This document shows, one piece after another, positions 18,639 to 28,936 of a stretch of DNA of 64,000 bases. Origin of the DNA: an uncultured Pseudomonadales bacterium (GTDB taxonomy: Bacteria; Pseudomonadota; Gammaproteobacteria; Pseudomonadales; Pseudohongiellaceae); the NCBI GenBank assembly GCA_943789335.1, contig CALSTS010000001.1, positions 248,001-312,000 on the forward strand, given 5' to 3'. How positions within the stretch are numbered: position 1 is the stretch's first letter; each line of letters opens with the position of its first letter. The notes under the pieces were generated by a model. The model was not told the DNA's origin. It saw only the letters and a list, made by a program, of their open reading frames with translations, and did not search any database. The position numbers were made by a program, and so were the translations under genes.

Positions 18639-19706
18639 TTAATTTACTTTTGGGCTGTAATCACCAGCTGAATATTTTTCAGACATTTCTTCCAGATTAT
18701 AAACCTTACCAATACTGGAAATCTGACCTGCCGTACCAAATGATTCCAATCTTGCTTTAACCACATCTTTCATTGCGGTAATAGTTGGGATCAAAAACTT
18801 GCGTGGGTCAAATTCTGATTTGTTTTCAGCCAGGAATTTTCTTACTGCTCCAGTTGAGGCTAAGCGTAAATCAGTATCTATATTTACTTTCCTCACACCA
18901 TTTTTAATGCCTTCCTGAATTTCTTCTACCGGCACACCATAGGTTTCCGGAATCTCTCCGCCGAATTCATTAATAATGGCTAACCACTCTTGCGGCACTG
19001 AAGAAGAACCATGCATGACCAGATGCGTATTAGGTATCCTTTGGTGTATTTCTTTAATTCTCTCAATCGCCAATATATCGCCAGTGGGTGGGCGGCTAAA
19101 TTTGTACGCTCCATGACTGGTTCCTACAGCGATAGCCAAAGCATCAACCTGGGTTGCTTCGACAAATCGTGCAGCTTCTTCTGGGTCTGTCAGTAATTGA
19201 TCCATAGACAACTTGCCTTCTGCACCATGCCCATCTTCTTCTCCTGCCATCCCTGATTCTAAAGAACCCAGACAACCAAGCTCACCTTCAACAGACACAC
19301 CACAGGCATGCGCCATTTTCACAGTTAGAGCAGTTACATCCACGTTGTAATCGAAATCCATCGGCGTCTTGCCATCTTCACCTAATGAACCATCCATCAT
19401 TACTGATGAAAAACCAAGCTGGATAGAACGCTGACAAACCGCTGGAGATACACCATGATCCTGATGCATCACGATGGGAACATGAGGAAACTCTTCTATA
19501 GCCGCTTCAATTAAATGCCTTAAAAAATTTGAACCAGCATATTTTCTGGCTCCTGCAGATGCCTGCAGTATGACTGGGCTATTCATTTCATCTGCGCCCA
19601 TCATAATGGCACGTACTTGCTCCAGATTGTTCACATTAAATGCTGGAACTCCATATTCATGTTCCGCAGCATGATCAAGTAATTGTCGTAAACTGATTAA
19701 AGCCAT
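18639..19706 (-). CDS. fba: Fructose-bisphosphate aldolase class II
   Basis: Zinc-dependent cleavage and condensation of fructose-1,6-bisphosphate. The 355 residues are intact: [16 protein letters not shown], the zinc-ligand segment [40 protein letters not shown], and NIDTDLRLA. The length and the insert between residues 140 and 180 ([15 protein letters not shown]) match the type of class II aldolase common in gammaproteobacteria and Calvin-cycle bacteria. It ends the tkt-epd-pgk-fba cluster. Confidence 0.94.
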   Translation of the reverse strand: MALISLRQLLDHAAEHEYGVPAFNVNNLEQVRAIMMGADEMNSPVILQASAGARKYAGSNFLRHLIEAAIEEFPHVPIVMHQDHGVSPAVCQRSIQLGFSSVMMDGSLGEDGKTPMDFDYNVDVTALTVKMAHACGVSVEGELGCLGSLESGMAGEEDGHGAEGKLSMDQLLTDPEEAARFVEATQVDALAIAVGTSHGAYKFSRPPTGDILAIERIKEIHQRIPNTHLVMHGSSSVPQEWLAIINEFGGEIPETYGVPVEEIQEGIKNGVRKVNIDTDLRLASTGAVRKFLAENKSEFDPRKFLIPTITAMKDVVKARLESFGTAGQISSIGKVYNLEEMSEKYSAGDYSPKVN

Positions 19707-19789
19707 ATTCTTTTCCTTTTATTTACTCTTTATCTGATAACTCTATAAATTCTAATTAACCTCATATTCTTTTGTTCTATTCAATGCAT

Positions 19790-20981
19790 CTACCCAGCAT
19801 TACGTTCTTCAAGTATCGCGACTGCTGGTAAGGTTTTTCCTTCCACAAACTCTAAGAAGGCGCCGCCACCAGTTGAAATATAAGAGATCTGCTCACTTAT
19901 TTGATACTTCTCAATTGCGGTAATTGTCTCTCCGCCACCAGCAATTGAAAAGCCACTATTTGCGGCTATTGCTCGGGCCACGGCTTCAGTTCCAGCGGAG
20001 AAAGAAGCAAACTCAAACACGCCCAATGGGCCATTCCAGAGTATAGTCTTCATCGATGCAATCACTGCTACAAAATCAGAAATTGTTTCAGGCCCAATAT
20101 CAAGGATCATATCATCCTCAGCAATATCGGCAATTGCCTTAATCTCAGCACTTGCCGATTCTGAAAATTCTTTAGCCACAGCAACATCCTTAGGCAGAGG
20201 AATATTAGTCAGACTCATTATTTCACGGGCTTTATCTAGCATGTCTTCTTCATATAAGCGACTTACCAACACTATAACCCGCAGCAGCCAGGAAAGTATT
20301 CGCAATACCTCCCCCAACAATTAAATGATCTACCTTTTGTGCCAAAGTTTCGAGCACCGCCAATTTACTGGAAACTTTAGCGCCACCCACAATCGCCAAC
20401 ATAGGCCGCTCGGGCTTAGCTAAGGCTGTATGTAAGGCGTCTAATTCACGGGAGAGTAACAAGCCAGAGCAGGCTGCCGGCAGCATATTTTGCTACACCG
20501 TGCGTGCTGGCTTGGGCCCGATGCGCCGTACCAAAGGCATCCATTACGAAGACTTCACAAAGGCTTGCATAGTAGTGTGACAATTCGTCGCTATTGCTTT
20601 TTTCACCTTGATTACAGCGAACGTTCTCCAACAATAACACAACTACCGGTCTGCAAACTGGCCGCATCTTCAGCACTGAAAACATCAGGCATAAGAGCAA
20701 CTGCCTTATCTAAAAGCTTGGATAAGTGAATTCAGCGACAGGCGCCAGAGAGGCTTCTGGCTGCGCAGAAATCGGCTTACGCCCTCTTCGGGCCGTCCGA
20801 GGTGCGACATTAGAATTACCGTTGCGCCCTTTGCAAGGGCGTACTTCAATGGTTGGCAATGCAGCTCGGATACGCGCATCGTTAATGAATCTTGCCAGCT
20901 TTTATTGGCACATTTAAATCTTCGCGAATAAGAACTTTTTGTCCGCCGAGCTCTATATCCTCGCATGGATCGAACTGTCAT
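19790..20981 (-). pseudogene. pgk: Phosphoglycerate kinase, multiply frameshifted
   Basis: Glycolytic kinase making ATP from 1,3-bisphosphoglycerate. The ATG at 20981 has GGGG five bases upstream. Family segments fall in several frames: [100 protein letters not shown], then a long intact C-terminal frame 20320-19790 with [34 protein letters not shown] and [15 protein letters not shown], and ending [17 protein letters not shown]. At least five single-base shifts are needed. The gene is normally essential and flanked by intact epd and fba, so assembly error is likelier than decay. Confidence 0.88.
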
Positions 20982-21012
20982 TATTACCCCTGCTTTTTCA
21001 CTCTTTTTAAAT

Positions 21013-22020
21013 TTATTCAGCCAGACCTGAAATTAAATCTGCCACATCGAGCATTCGATTAGCGTAGGCCCATTCGTTATCAAACCAAACCAGAATTTTC
21101 ACTAGATGACCGCCACTAACTTTAGTTTGGCCTAAATCCACAATAGCGGAACGTGGATCATGATTAAAGTCACAAGACGCCAAAGGCTCTTCGGTATAAC
21201 CTAATACTTCAGCCGGCAATGAGCTTGAAGCAGCCTTGATGATCTGATTTACATCTTCAACTGAACAAGCTTTCTGCACATAAATGGTTAAATCGATAGC
21301 AGACACATTGATAGTAGGCACTCTTATTGCCTGTGCTTCAAACTTACCTGCCATAGAGGGCAGGATTCGCTCTATACCTTTAGCTAAAGCTGTTTCCACT
21401 GGAATAATCGACTGAAAAGCACTGCGAGTTAGCCGTAGATTGGTATTATGAAAAGCATCGATTAAGGGCTGATCGTTCATTGCTGAATGAATAGTTGTGA
21501 TCATGCCGTTTTTTATACCGAGCGCATCATCCAAGACTTTGATAACGGGCACTGAGCTGTATGTTGTGCAGGATGCAGCAGAAATAATAGTATGTTCTTT
21601 TTTAAGCGCTTGGTGGTTTATTCCGTAGACTAGAGTGATATCAACATCCGTGCTTGCCGGTTGAGAAAATAACACTCGCTTAGCGCCTCTTTGCAAATGT
21701 TTTTCAGCATCTCCGCGTGTGGCAAAAGCGCCCGTACATTCCAGTACCAAATCGATATCCTGCCAATTTAGCTCACTGATATCGTCAATCTGGCTTACCG
21801 CAATCTCATCTTCATTGATTAATAGTTTATCTTTTGAAGTACTGACTTTCCCTTTAAATCGACCATGCGTAGAGTCGTACTTAATAAGATGCGCAAGGGT
21901 AGGTAGATCGGCCAATTCATTAACGGCGGATATTTGTATTTTTGTTGAGAGGGATCGTTCGTAATGAGCTCGGAGCACATTGCGGCCAATGCGTCCTAGC
22001 CCATTAATTGCTAGTTTCAC
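21013..22020 (-). CDS. epd: Erythrose-4-phosphate dehydrogenase (GAPDH family)
   Basis: NAD-dependent oxidation of erythrose-4-phosphate for pyridoxal phosphate synthesis, or a GAPDH role. The 335 residues follow E. coli Epd more closely than Gap: [92 protein letters not shown]. The active-site Cys is present, but the usual SCTTN is SCTTY here (codon TAC near 21560). The GTG start at 22020 overlaps the tkt stop (GTGA), indicating translational coupling. The tkt-epd-pgk-fba order supports the assignment. Confidence 0.85.
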   Translation of the reverse strand: MKLAINGLGRIGRNVLRAHYERSLSTKIQISAVNELADLPTLAHLIKYDSTHGRFKGKVSTSKDKLLINEDEIAVSQIDDISELNWQDIDLVLECTGAFATRGDAEKHLQRGAKRVLFSQPASTDVDITLVYGINHQALKKEHTIISAASCTTYSSVPVIKVLDDALGIKNGMITTIHSAMNDQPLIDAFHNTNLRLTRSAFQSIIPVETALAKGIERILPSMAGKFEAQAIRVPTINVSAIDLTIYVQKACSVEDVNQIIKAASSSLPAEVLGYTEEPLASCDFNHDPRSAIVDLGQTKVSGGHLVKILVWFDNEWAYANRMLDVADLISGLAE

Positions 22021-24041
22021 AAACTTTCAATCGCTTGCTGAATATTCTCAGCAGTAAAACCAAAATGTTCCATGACCACAGGTCCCGGTGCAGATTCACC
22101 AAATGTGCTCATACCAATTACCACACCATCAAGGCCAACATACTTATACCAATAATCTTGATGTGCCGCTTCAACAGCTAGGCGTTTGCGCACAGAAGAA
22201 GGCAGAATTAATTCTTTATAACTTTCGTCTTGAGCGTCAAATAAATCAGTGGAAGGCATGCTTAGGAGGCGGACTTTTAAGCCTTTTTCTATGGCATTCT
22301 GAACAGCTTCCAGACTCACTGCTACTTCAGAACCCGTAGCAATAACAATTATTTCTGGCTCACCTTCGCAATCACAAAGAATATAAGCCCCTTTGGCAAC
22401 ATCATTAACTTGCTCTGGTGTTCTAGCCAAATGCGGCAAACCCTGTCGCGACAGTATTAATGAAGTTGGGCCATTAGCCTTAAGAATCGCTGCCTTCCAG
22501 GCAACAGCTGTTTCAACTGCATCTGCAGGGCGCCAAACCGACATATTCGGAGTCTGACGTAAATTACTGACTTGCTCTATGGCCTGATGTGTTGGGCCAT
22601 CCTCACCTTGGCCAATTGAATCGTGGGTAAATACCATAATACTCTGCTGCTTCATCAAGGCAGCCATACGGGCAGCATTTCTGGCGTATTCCATAAATAT
22701 CAGGAATGTGGCGCCATATGGAATAAAGCCACCATGCAATGTGATGCCATTATTAATAGCCAGCATGCCAAACTCGCGAACCCCATAATAAATATAGTTT
22801 CCATCAGGATCTGTTGAGATAGCCCTACTGCCAGACCAACTGGTTAGATTTGAACCGGTTAAGTCAGCGGAACCACCTATCAATTCTGGCATGAATTCCC
22901 CAAACGCAGCTATCGCATTTTGTGAAGCTTTGCGAGTAGCGATGGATTCAGCTTTGTCTACACAGCTTTGTATAAAGCCATCAGCCATTTCAGAGAAATC
23001 TCCATATAACTGCCCACTTACGCGGCGCATAAATTCCATTGCTAACTCAGGATATTCCTGCTCGTATTGCATAAATAATGACTGCCAGGCGGCTTCATTT
23101 TTGCGCCCTGAGTCCTCTGCATTCCAAGTCTGATAAATATCATTTGGGATTTCAAAAGGCGGATGAGGCCAAGCCAATTCTTTGCGCGTTGCAGCTATTT
23201 CTTCTTCACCTAAAGGGGCGCCATGAGAGCTCTCTTTACCCTGCTTATTAGGTGAGCCTTTGCCGATAATGGTTTTACAAATTATCAGGCTAGGTTGATC
23301 ATTATTTTGTTGAGCAGATTCAATTGCTGTAGCAATTTCTTCTGGCCTATGTCCGTCAACTTTTAAGACCTGCCAGTTATAAGATTGAAATCGTAAATCG
23401 GTATCATCAGCAAACCATTCGTTGACATCACCATCAATAGAAATACCGTTATCATCATAAAACACAATGAGTTTGCCCAAGCCTAAAGTCCCAGCGAGAG
23501 AGCAGACCTCATGGGAAACACCTTCCATCAAGCAGCCATCGCCAGCAAAAACATAGGTATAATGATCGACAATATTTAAGGCGCCGCGATTAAATTGTGC
23601 GGCTAAAGTACGCTCAGCAATCGCCATGCCTACTCCGTTGGCTAAACCTTGTCCGAGTGGACCTGTGGTGGTTTCAACGCCAGGAGTGTAACCATATTCT
23701 GGATGCCCGGGAGTCTTCGAATGTAATTGCCTGAAGTTTTGTAAATCTTCAATTGCCAAGTCATAACCTGATAAATGCAGTAAAGAATACATCAGCATGG
23801 AGCCATGACCGTTAGACAGAATAAAACGATCTCGATTAACCCAAGCAGGATTTAAAGGGTTATGTTTTAAGTAGTCATGCCAGAGGACTTCAGCTATATC
23901 TGCCATGCCCATCGGGGCTCCCGGGTGACCGGACTTGGCTTTTTGGACTGCGTCCATGCTTAATGCCCTTATGGCATTAGCACAATCAATTCTTGAAGCT
24001 TGACGATCGATACCGTTATTACTTTCGGTATTTTCCCCCAT
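22017..24041 (-). CDS. tkt: Transketolase
   Basis: Thiamine-diphosphate enzyme moving two-carbon units in the pentose phosphate pathway. The 674-residue protein has the normal length and motifs: [18 protein letters not shown] near residue 38, [20 protein letters not shown], the ThDP motif [33 protein letters not shown], and the C-terminal half with [19 protein letters not shown] and [13 protein letters not shown]. It is the first gene of the minus-strand cluster feeding epd, pgk and fba. Confidence 0.95.
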   Translation of the reverse strand: MGENTESNNGIDRQASRIDCANAIRALSMDAVQKAKSGHPGAPMGMADIAEVLWHDYLKHNPLNPAWVNRDRFILSNGHGSMLMYSLLHLSGYDLAIEDLQNFRQLHSKTPGHPEYGYTPGVETTTGPLGQGLANGVGMAIAERTLAAQFNRGALNIVDHYTYVFAGDGCLMEGVSHEVCSLAGTLGLGKLIVFYDDNGISIDGDVNEWFADDTDLRFQSYNWQVLKVDGHRPEEIATAIESAQQNNDQPSLIICKTIIGKGSPNKQGKESSHGAPLGEEEIAATRKELAWPHPPFEIPNDIYQTWNAEDSGRKNEAAWQSLFMQYEQEYPELAMEFMRRVSGQLYGDFSEMADGFIQSCVDKAESIATRKASQNAIAAFGEFMPELIGGSADLTGSNLTSWSGSRAISTDPDGNYIYYGVREFGMLAINNGITLHGGFIPYGATFLIFMEYARNAARMAALMKQQSIMVFTHDSIGQGEDGPTHQAIEQVSNLRQTPNMSVWRPADAVETAVAWKAAILKANGPTSLILSRQGLPHLARTPEQVNDVAKGAYILCDCEGEPEIIVIATGSEVAVSLEAVQNAIEKGLKVRLLSMPSTDLFDAQDESYKELILPSSVRKRLAVEAAHQDYWYKYVGLDGVVIGMSTFGESAPGPVVMEHFGFTAENIQQAIESL

Positions 24042-24361
24042 GGGTTCTCCTGATTTTGGCGCTTATTTTAGCGCTTACATTGGCGCTTACATTGGCGCTT
24101 ATATGGCTCTATTATGAAAATGCAGTAGATAGGCTCGACTGCTGGAAATTTAAGACCTGTTATTCTCTCTTAGTCGATTAAAATATGCCAGCGCAGCCAG
24201 TCAATAAATGTCATAAATATCAGTATCTCTTAGTCTTTTATTTAGTCTTTTATATGACATGATCTAAGCGCATAAAAATTGCGTAAAAAGCCCAGTAATG
24301 ATACATTTCGCACCCTCAAAAAATGTCCACCACAACGCTAATCAATTATCAAGAGAATTTT
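24042..24361. other. Divergent spacer between tkt and metK with a short tandem repeat
   Basis: The spacer carries four 12-base units at 24059-24106 (GCGCTTATTTTA, GCGCTTACATTG twice, GCGCTTATATGG), which lie in the 5' leader side of tkt. Nearer metK, TAGTCTTTTAT is repeated at about 24232-24253. I saw no SAM riboswitch fold. AAGAGA precedes the metK ATG. Confidence 0.5.
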
Positions 24362-25522
24362 ATGACTGAAGCATCACTTTTTACCTCTGAGTCAGTTTCA
24401 GAAGGCCATCCAGATAAAATTTCTGATCAAATTTCTGACGGCATTCTGGATGCCATTATTGCGCAAGACCCCAACGCTCGCGTTGCCGTTGAAACCTTGA
24501 CCAAAACAGGACTTGCTCTCGTCGCTGGCGAAGTAAAAATGAATGAAGATGTCTCCATTGATGTCGAACGAATTGTTCGTGGCGTCATTAAGAAAATTGG
24601 CTATGACGATTCGGCCATGGGTTTTGACTATAAAAGCTGTGCTGTTCTAAATGCCATCGGTGAACAATCCACTGATATCAATCAGGGGGTAGATAGAGGC
24701 GACCCTAAAGAACAAGGCGCTGGCGATCAAGGCCTTATGTTTGGCTATGCCTGTCGTGAAACAGATGTGCTTATGCCAGCACCAATTACTTATTCTCACT
24801 TATTGGTTAAACGTCAGGCTGAAGTGCGTAAAAGCGGCATTTTGCCTTTCTTGAGACCCGATGCTAAAAGCCAAATCACTTTCCGTTATATTAATGGCCA
24901 ACCGCATTCAATTGATGCAGTCGTACTTTCAACTCAACATGATGAAGGCGTTACTGATGCGGATCTGCATGAAGGTGTGATGGAAGAAATCATCAAACCC
25001 GTTTTACCAGCAGAATGGCTGGATGCTGATACTAAATACCATATCAACCCAACCGGTCGTTTTGTTATTGGCGGTCCACATGGCGATTGCGGCTTAACCG
25101 GTCGTAAAATTATCGTTGATACATATGGTGGCATGGCACGTCATGGTGGTGGAGCTTTCTCTGGTAAAGACCCATCAAAAGTTGACCGCTCTGCTGCATA
25201 CTTGGCGCGTTATATTGCCAAAAATATTGTTGCAGCAGGCATAGCAGACAGATGTGAAATTCAACTTTCTTATGCGATTGGCGTGGCTGATCCTACTTCT
25301 GTATTAATCGATACCTTCGGTACTGGAAAAATAGACGACTTGGCTATCACCAGGTTAGTTCGAGAACATTTCGAACTGCGCCCTGGTGGCTTGACTGAAA
25401 TGTTAGATTTATTACGACCGATTTATCAAGATACTGCAGCCTATGGTCATTTTGGCCGTGAAGAATTCACCTGGGAAAATACTGACAAAGCCGAGGCTTT
25501 AAAAGCAGACGCTGGTTTATAA
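24362..25522 (+). CDS. metK: S-adenosylmethionine synthase
   Basis: Makes S-adenosylmethionine from methionine and ATP. The start at 24362 ([20 protein letters not shown]) is preferred over an upstream ATG at 24323 because it gives the standard N-terminus and has AAGAGA five bases upstream. The 386 residues include the ATP motif [12 protein letters not shown], the methionine-binding loop, [20 protein letters not shown], and the P-loop-like [19 protein letters not shown]. It is followed by ahcY, completing the SAM-SAH cycle. Confidence 0.96.
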   Translation: MTEASLFTSESVSEGHPDKISDQISDGILDAIIAQDPNARVAVETLTKTGLALVAGEVKMNEDVSIDVERIVRGVIKKIGYDDSAMGFDYKSCAVLNAIGEQSTDINQGVDRGDPKEQGAGDQGLMFGYACRETDVLMPAPITYSHLLVKRQAEVRKSGILPFLRPDAKSQITFRYINGQPHSIDAVVLSTQHDEGVTDADLHEGVMEEIIKPVLPAEWLDADTKYHINPTGRFVIGGPHGDCGLTGRKIIVDTYGGMARHGGGAFSGKDPSKVDRSAAYLARYIAKNIVAAGIADRCEIQLSYAIGVADPTSVLIDTFGTGKIDDLAITRLVREHFELRPGGLTEMLDLLRPIYQDTAAYGHFGREEFTWENTDKAEALKADAGL

Positions 25523-25583
25523 GCTCTGCTTAAAAAAGCATTCAAGTAAGAGCAGCTAAGAAAAATTATTACAGGATAAAAAA

Positions 25584-26987
25584 ATGAACAACCCGAATAT
25601 GCAAGTTATCGAATCTGAAGATTATAAAGTTGCCGACATCAGCCTGGCTGATTTTGGCCGTCGTGAAATCACTCTGGCAGAAGCTGAAATGCCTGCTTTG
25701 ATGACTCTGCGAGAAAAGTATAGCAAAGAACAGCCATTAGCCGGCGCCAAAATTATTGGCTGCATTCACATGACTATTCAAACAGCGGTTCTGATTGAAA
25801 CACTCGAAGCATTAGGTGCTGAAGTTCGTTGGTCATCTTGTAATATTTTTTCTACCCAAGATCACGCCGCAGCCGCAATGGCCGCAGCAGGTGTCGCAGT
25901 TTATGCCTGGAAGGGACAAAGCGAAGAAGAAGCTGAGTGGTGTATCGCGCAAACTATCTTAAAAGATGGCCAGCCTTGGGACGCGAATATGCTATTGGAT
26001 GACGGTGGTGATTTAACTTCTATGGTGCATGACAAATTTCCGGATATGTTAAATCATATCCATGGTATTACCGAAGAAACTACCACGGGCGTTCACAGAC
26101 TTTATGAAATGCTTGAAGAAGGCAGCTTAAAAGTTCCCGCTATCAATGTTAACGATTCGGTGACCAAATCTAAAAATGACAACAAGTACGGTTGTCGCCA
26201 CAGCCTTAACGATGGCATCAAGCGTGGCACCGATATGTTGCTGGCAGGTAAGAAAGCTTTAGTTATCGGTTATGGTGATGTGGGTAAAGGCTCAGCGCAA
26301 AGCTTAAATCAAGAAGGCATGATTGTAAGAATTACCGAAATAGACCCTATCTGTGCGATGCAAGCCTGCATGGATGGCTATGAAGTCGTTTCTCCTTATT
26401 TAGACGGCATTAATACTGGAAAAGCTGACTGTATAAACACACAGCTTCTGCAAAACACCGACTTGATTGTTACCACTACCGGTAATGTCGATGTTTGTGA
26501 TGCCAATATGCTTAGCGCACTTAAAAGCGGCTCTGTAGTTTGTAACATCGGCCATTTCGATAGCGAAATTAACACAGCCTATATGCGTAGCAATTGGAAA
26601 TTTGAGGAAGTTAAACCTCAAGTACACCGCGTTATTCGAGGCGCTAACAGTGAAGGCCACGATGATTATCTAATCCTGCTGTCTGAAGGTCGCTTGATTA
26701 ATCTGGGTAATGCAACCGGTCACCCTTCTCGCATCATGGACGGATCTTTTGCTAACCAGGTCTTGGCTCAAATGTTCTTATGGGAACGTAAATATGCTGA
26801 GCAAGATGCCGCCACACAAAAAACCAGCCTGAAAGTAGAAGTCTTACCCAAGCATCTGGATGAAGAAGTTGCTGCATGTATGGTTAGGGGCTTTGGTGGC
26901 GTGATTACTCGCATGACGCAAGAACAATCTGACTATCTTGGTATTCCAGCAGACGGCCCTTACAAGCCGGATTCTTATAAATATTAG
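25584..26987 (+). CDS. ahcY: Adenosylhomocysteinase
   Basis: Hydrolyses S-adenosylhomocysteine to adenosine and homocysteine. The 467 residues contain [51 protein letters not shown], and the NAD-binding segment [15 protein letters not shown]. The C-terminal end [11 protein letters not shown] carries the Lys and Tyr that contact NAD of the neighbouring subunit. AGGA lies eight bases before the ATG. A strong hairpin follows the gene. No metF or SAH riboswitch is next to it. Confidence 0.96.
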   Translation: MNNPNMQVIESEDYKVADISLADFGRREITLAEAEMPALMTLREKYSKEQPLAGAKIIGCIHMTIQTAVLIETLEALGAEVRWSSCNIFSTQDHAAAAMAAAGVAVYAWKGQSEEEAEWCIAQTILKDGQPWDANMLLDDGGDLTSMVHDKFPDMLNHIHGITEETTTGVHRLYEMLEEGSLKVPAINVNDSVTKSKNDNKYGCRHSLNDGIKRGTDMLLAGKKALVIGYGDVGKGSAQSLNQEGMIVRITEIDPICAMQACMDGYEVVSPYLDGINTGKADCINTQLLQNTDLIVTTTGNVDVCDANMLSALKSGSVVCNIGHFDSEINTAYMRSNWKFEEVKPQVHRVIRGANSEGHDDYLILLSEGRLINLGNATGHPSRIMDGSFANQVLAQMFLWERKYAEQDAATQKTSLKVEVLPKHLDEEVAACMVRGFGGVITRMTQEQSDYLGIPADGPYKPDSYKY

Positions 26988-27021
26988 TAACTCTAGTATC
27001 GGCTATTAGTATCTGCCTCAC

Positions 27022-27055
27022 GTTGGAGTAGAATAAGCAATTAATCTACTCCAAC
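27022..27055 (+). terminator. Rho-independent terminator after metK-ahcY
   Basis: Perfect 11-bp stem GTTGGAGTAGA (27022-27032) and TCTACTCCAAC (27045-27055) with a 12-base loop, followed by ATTTTATT. It lies 35 bases after the ahcY stop. The T-run is short. Confidence 0.7.
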
Positions 27056-27086
27056 ATTTTATTCCAAGTATGTTTTGCAACGCGGC

Positions 27087-27770
27087 ATGATACTGATCAT
27101 CCTCATACTGCTTTTAGCAGCTCTCATTCTTGGCCCGCAGCAATGGGCCAAATATATACTCAATAAACACAGTGCTCCGCGTGATGATATACAGGGTACT
27201 GGCGGTCAATTTGTTAAGCATCTTAGAAAAAAATTCAAACTTGATTATTTAAAATTAGAGCCGAGTAATGTTGGCGATCATTATGATCCGATGTCTAAGA
27301 CTGTGCGTTTAAGTGAAAGCAACCTTAACGGGCGATCCCTGACTGCTGTTGCTGTTGCCGCCCACGAATTTGGTCATGCTCTTCAGCATGCTAAAAACTA
27401 TCAACCACTTATTGCCCGCACGCGCATGGTGGGCTTCGCTCAAAAAACTGAAAAGCTTGGTGGTCTTGCCTTAATGGCCATGCCTTTGCTGAGCTTGACG
27501 CCCGGAGGCCTTCGCTGGCTGCCAATACTAATCGTATTCATGATAATCACGGTCGCTATTAGCAGCTTCGTGCATCTGGTCACATTACCGGTTGAGTTTG
27601 ACGCCAGTTTTGGCAGAGCCTTGCCAATCCTTAAAGAAGGACAGTACATAAATAATAGAGATATGCGCTCTGTTCGGCATATACTACTTGCCTGTGCTTT
27701 TACCTATCTGGCCAGTTCCCTGGCAGGGCTATTAAATTTTTGGCGCTGGTTTCGGTTTCTGCGTCGCTAA
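27087..27770 (+). CDS. Membrane-bound zinc metallopeptidase, YugP-like (Zn_peptidase_2)
   Basis: About 227 residues from the ATG at 27087 (a TTG at 27075 is also possible). It has an N-terminal membrane helix (MILIILILLLAALILGP), the segment HYDPMSKTVRLSESN, the zinc motif AAHEFGHALQHA with HExxH near residue 95, and two further hydrophobic stretches (MPLLSLTPGG, LPILIVFMIITVAISSFVHL) before VEFDASFGRALPIL, which holds the probable third ligand region. This order matches the YugP family (PF04298). Substrate unknown. The next gene begins 19 bases downstream. Confidence 0.85.
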   Translation: MILIILILLLAALILGPQQWAKYILNKHSAPRDDIQGTGGQFVKHLRKKFKLDYLKLEPSNVGDHYDPMSKTVRLSESNLNGRSLTAVAVAAHEFGHALQHAKNYQPLIARTRMVGFAQKTEKLGGLALMAMPLLSLTPGGLRWLPILIVFMIITVAISSFVHLVTLPVEFDASFGRALPILKEGQYINNRDMRSVRHILLACAFTYLASSLAGLLNFWRWFRFLRR

Positions 27771-27789
27771 GATAAACGGGAGTTATCCA

Positions 27790-28104
27790 ATGAAAATTTT
27801 ATCTATTTCTATAGTAATGTTAACGCTTTGCAGTTGCACCTGGGTTGATACCAGTGAAGAAGGCGCCAATGTTCGAGTCGTCACTGAAGATGAACTAGGA
27901 TCAAGTTGTGTCAGAACAGGAACAAGCCATGTTGAAGTAGTCGACAGGATAATTCTGCAACGCGCTGCCAGTAATGTGATGCTTGAATTACAAGCTTTAG
28001 CTAGAAATCAGGCGGCAGAGCGTGGAGATGACACTATCGTTGCGACTTCTCCGATAGTTGATGGAGAGAGGGATTACGCACTTTATAAATGCATTCCTGA
28101 TTAA
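27790..28104 (+). CDS. DUF4156-like lipoprotein
   Basis: A 104-residue lipoprotein: signal peptide MKILSISIVMLTLCSCTW with a lipobox-like LCSC, then a small domain with two cysteines (GSSCVRTGT, YALYKCIPD) that could form a disulfide, and the segment ELQALARNQAAERGDDTIVA, typical of DUF4156/RcsF-like small domains. GGGAG lies eight bases upstream. It may be cotranscribed with the zinc peptidase. No function can be assigned. Confidence 0.7.
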   Translation: MKILSISIVMLTLCSCTWVDTSEEGANVRVVTEDELGSSCVRTGTSHVEVVDRIILQRAASNVMLELQALARNQAAERGDDTIVATSPIVDGERDYALYKCIPD

Positions 28105-28111
28105 TATTTTA

Positions 28112-28870
28112 TTAAGCGGCTATTTGTTCTAAAACTAAATCTTGCAAAGTAACAATCTGGAAATCTTTTCCTTGGCTTACTTTTTGCAAAATACTTTCAC
28201 CGACATTTCTGTATTCAGCATTGACGCCCATAACATGAGGGTGCCAGATAAATAATAAAAAGCCCTCTTGTTCACGCGTGCTTTCAAGATAATTATGCCA
28301 GGACAATTCCACTTCTTTTGCAGGAATACTTTTTTGCAGCCATTGCCGAGCATCTATTGTCGCTTCTAAATAGGGAACATGCCAAAGTGTGTCGCTTAAA
28401 GACTGAATATCTCCGCCATCTTCATTTTTATCGTTCATACTCGAATCAATGGTATAGCCAAATTCAGTCAGTAAATTGACAGTATTAGCAGTTTTTTTAC
28501 CTCCAGGGGCCCTGAAAGCTGTTGGCCTTAATCCTGAAGCTTGGTGTAAAGCATCGGTTGAGCGACCCATCAACTCAGTTTCTTGATCAAGACTTAACTC
28601 AGACCAGGGCTCATGTTGCCATCCATGCATCCCTACGCTATGACCCATATTGATCAGGTCTTCAACGATGTCAGGATGAGCTTCACCGTTCCAGCCCTCC
28701 AGAAAATGTGTGACCTTAACGCCATACCTATCATAAAGATCGAGCATGGCTGGAAAACCATGCTCTAAAGCAGGGCGTTGTCCTGGAGGCCTGGGCTTAT
28801 CAATTACTCCTCTGCCTAAATCAGCGGCATCAGAAAGATTGTCCATAGTGAAACAAATTTTTGCAGTCAT
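28112..28870 (-). CDS. Polysaccharide deacetylase (NodB/CE4) family protein
   Basis: A 252-residue cytoplasmic-looking protein with the NodB homology fold: ICFTMDNLSDAADLG in place of motif 1 (usually TFDDG), VTHFLEGWNG, SVGMHGWQHEPW (motif 2 with the HxxxH metal ligands), FRAPGGKKTANTV (motif 3) and FLLFIWHPHVMG (motif 5). The second Asp of motif 1, a metal ligand in classical CE4 enzymes, is Asn here, as in some cyclic-amidase or peptidoglycan-type relatives. No signal peptide is seen. It is downstream of an aldehyde dehydrogenase on the same strand. Substrate unknown. Confidence 0.78.
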   Translation of the reverse strand: MTAKICFTMDNLSDAADLGRGVIDKPRPPGQRPALEHGFPAMLDLYDRYGVKVTHFLEGWNGEAHPDIVEDLINMGHSVGMHGWQHEPWSELSLDQETELMGRSTDALHQASGLRPTAFRAPGGKKTANTVNLLTEFGYTIDSSMNDKNEDGGDIQSLSDTLWHVPYLEATIDARQWLQKSIPAKEVELSWHNYLESTREQEGFLLFIWHPHVMGVNAEYRNVGESILQKVSQGKDFQIVTLQDLVLEQIAA

Positions 28871-28936
28871 ATTAATTTCTATTTATTTTTTTATTCTTTC
28901 CAAAGCTTATCTTAGCGTCATTAGTGAGCGTAATAG

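Noticed and set aside
9255-20981. Programmed frameshifting or gene decay as the general explanation of the broken genes
   Set aside because: Shifts are many, occur at varied sites without slippery motifs, hit essential genes and include compensating pairs.
23993-24181. A 62-codon plus-strand frame rich in Leu-Ala-Leu-Thr repeats
   Set aside because: It is the translation of the 12-base tandem repeat overlapping the tkt start, with no ribosome binding site.
24181-24361. Possible SAM or SAH riboswitch before metK or ahcY
   Set aside because: Neither leader shows the conserved helices or core bases of a known SAM/SAH riboswitch; the metK-ahcY gap is only 61 bases.
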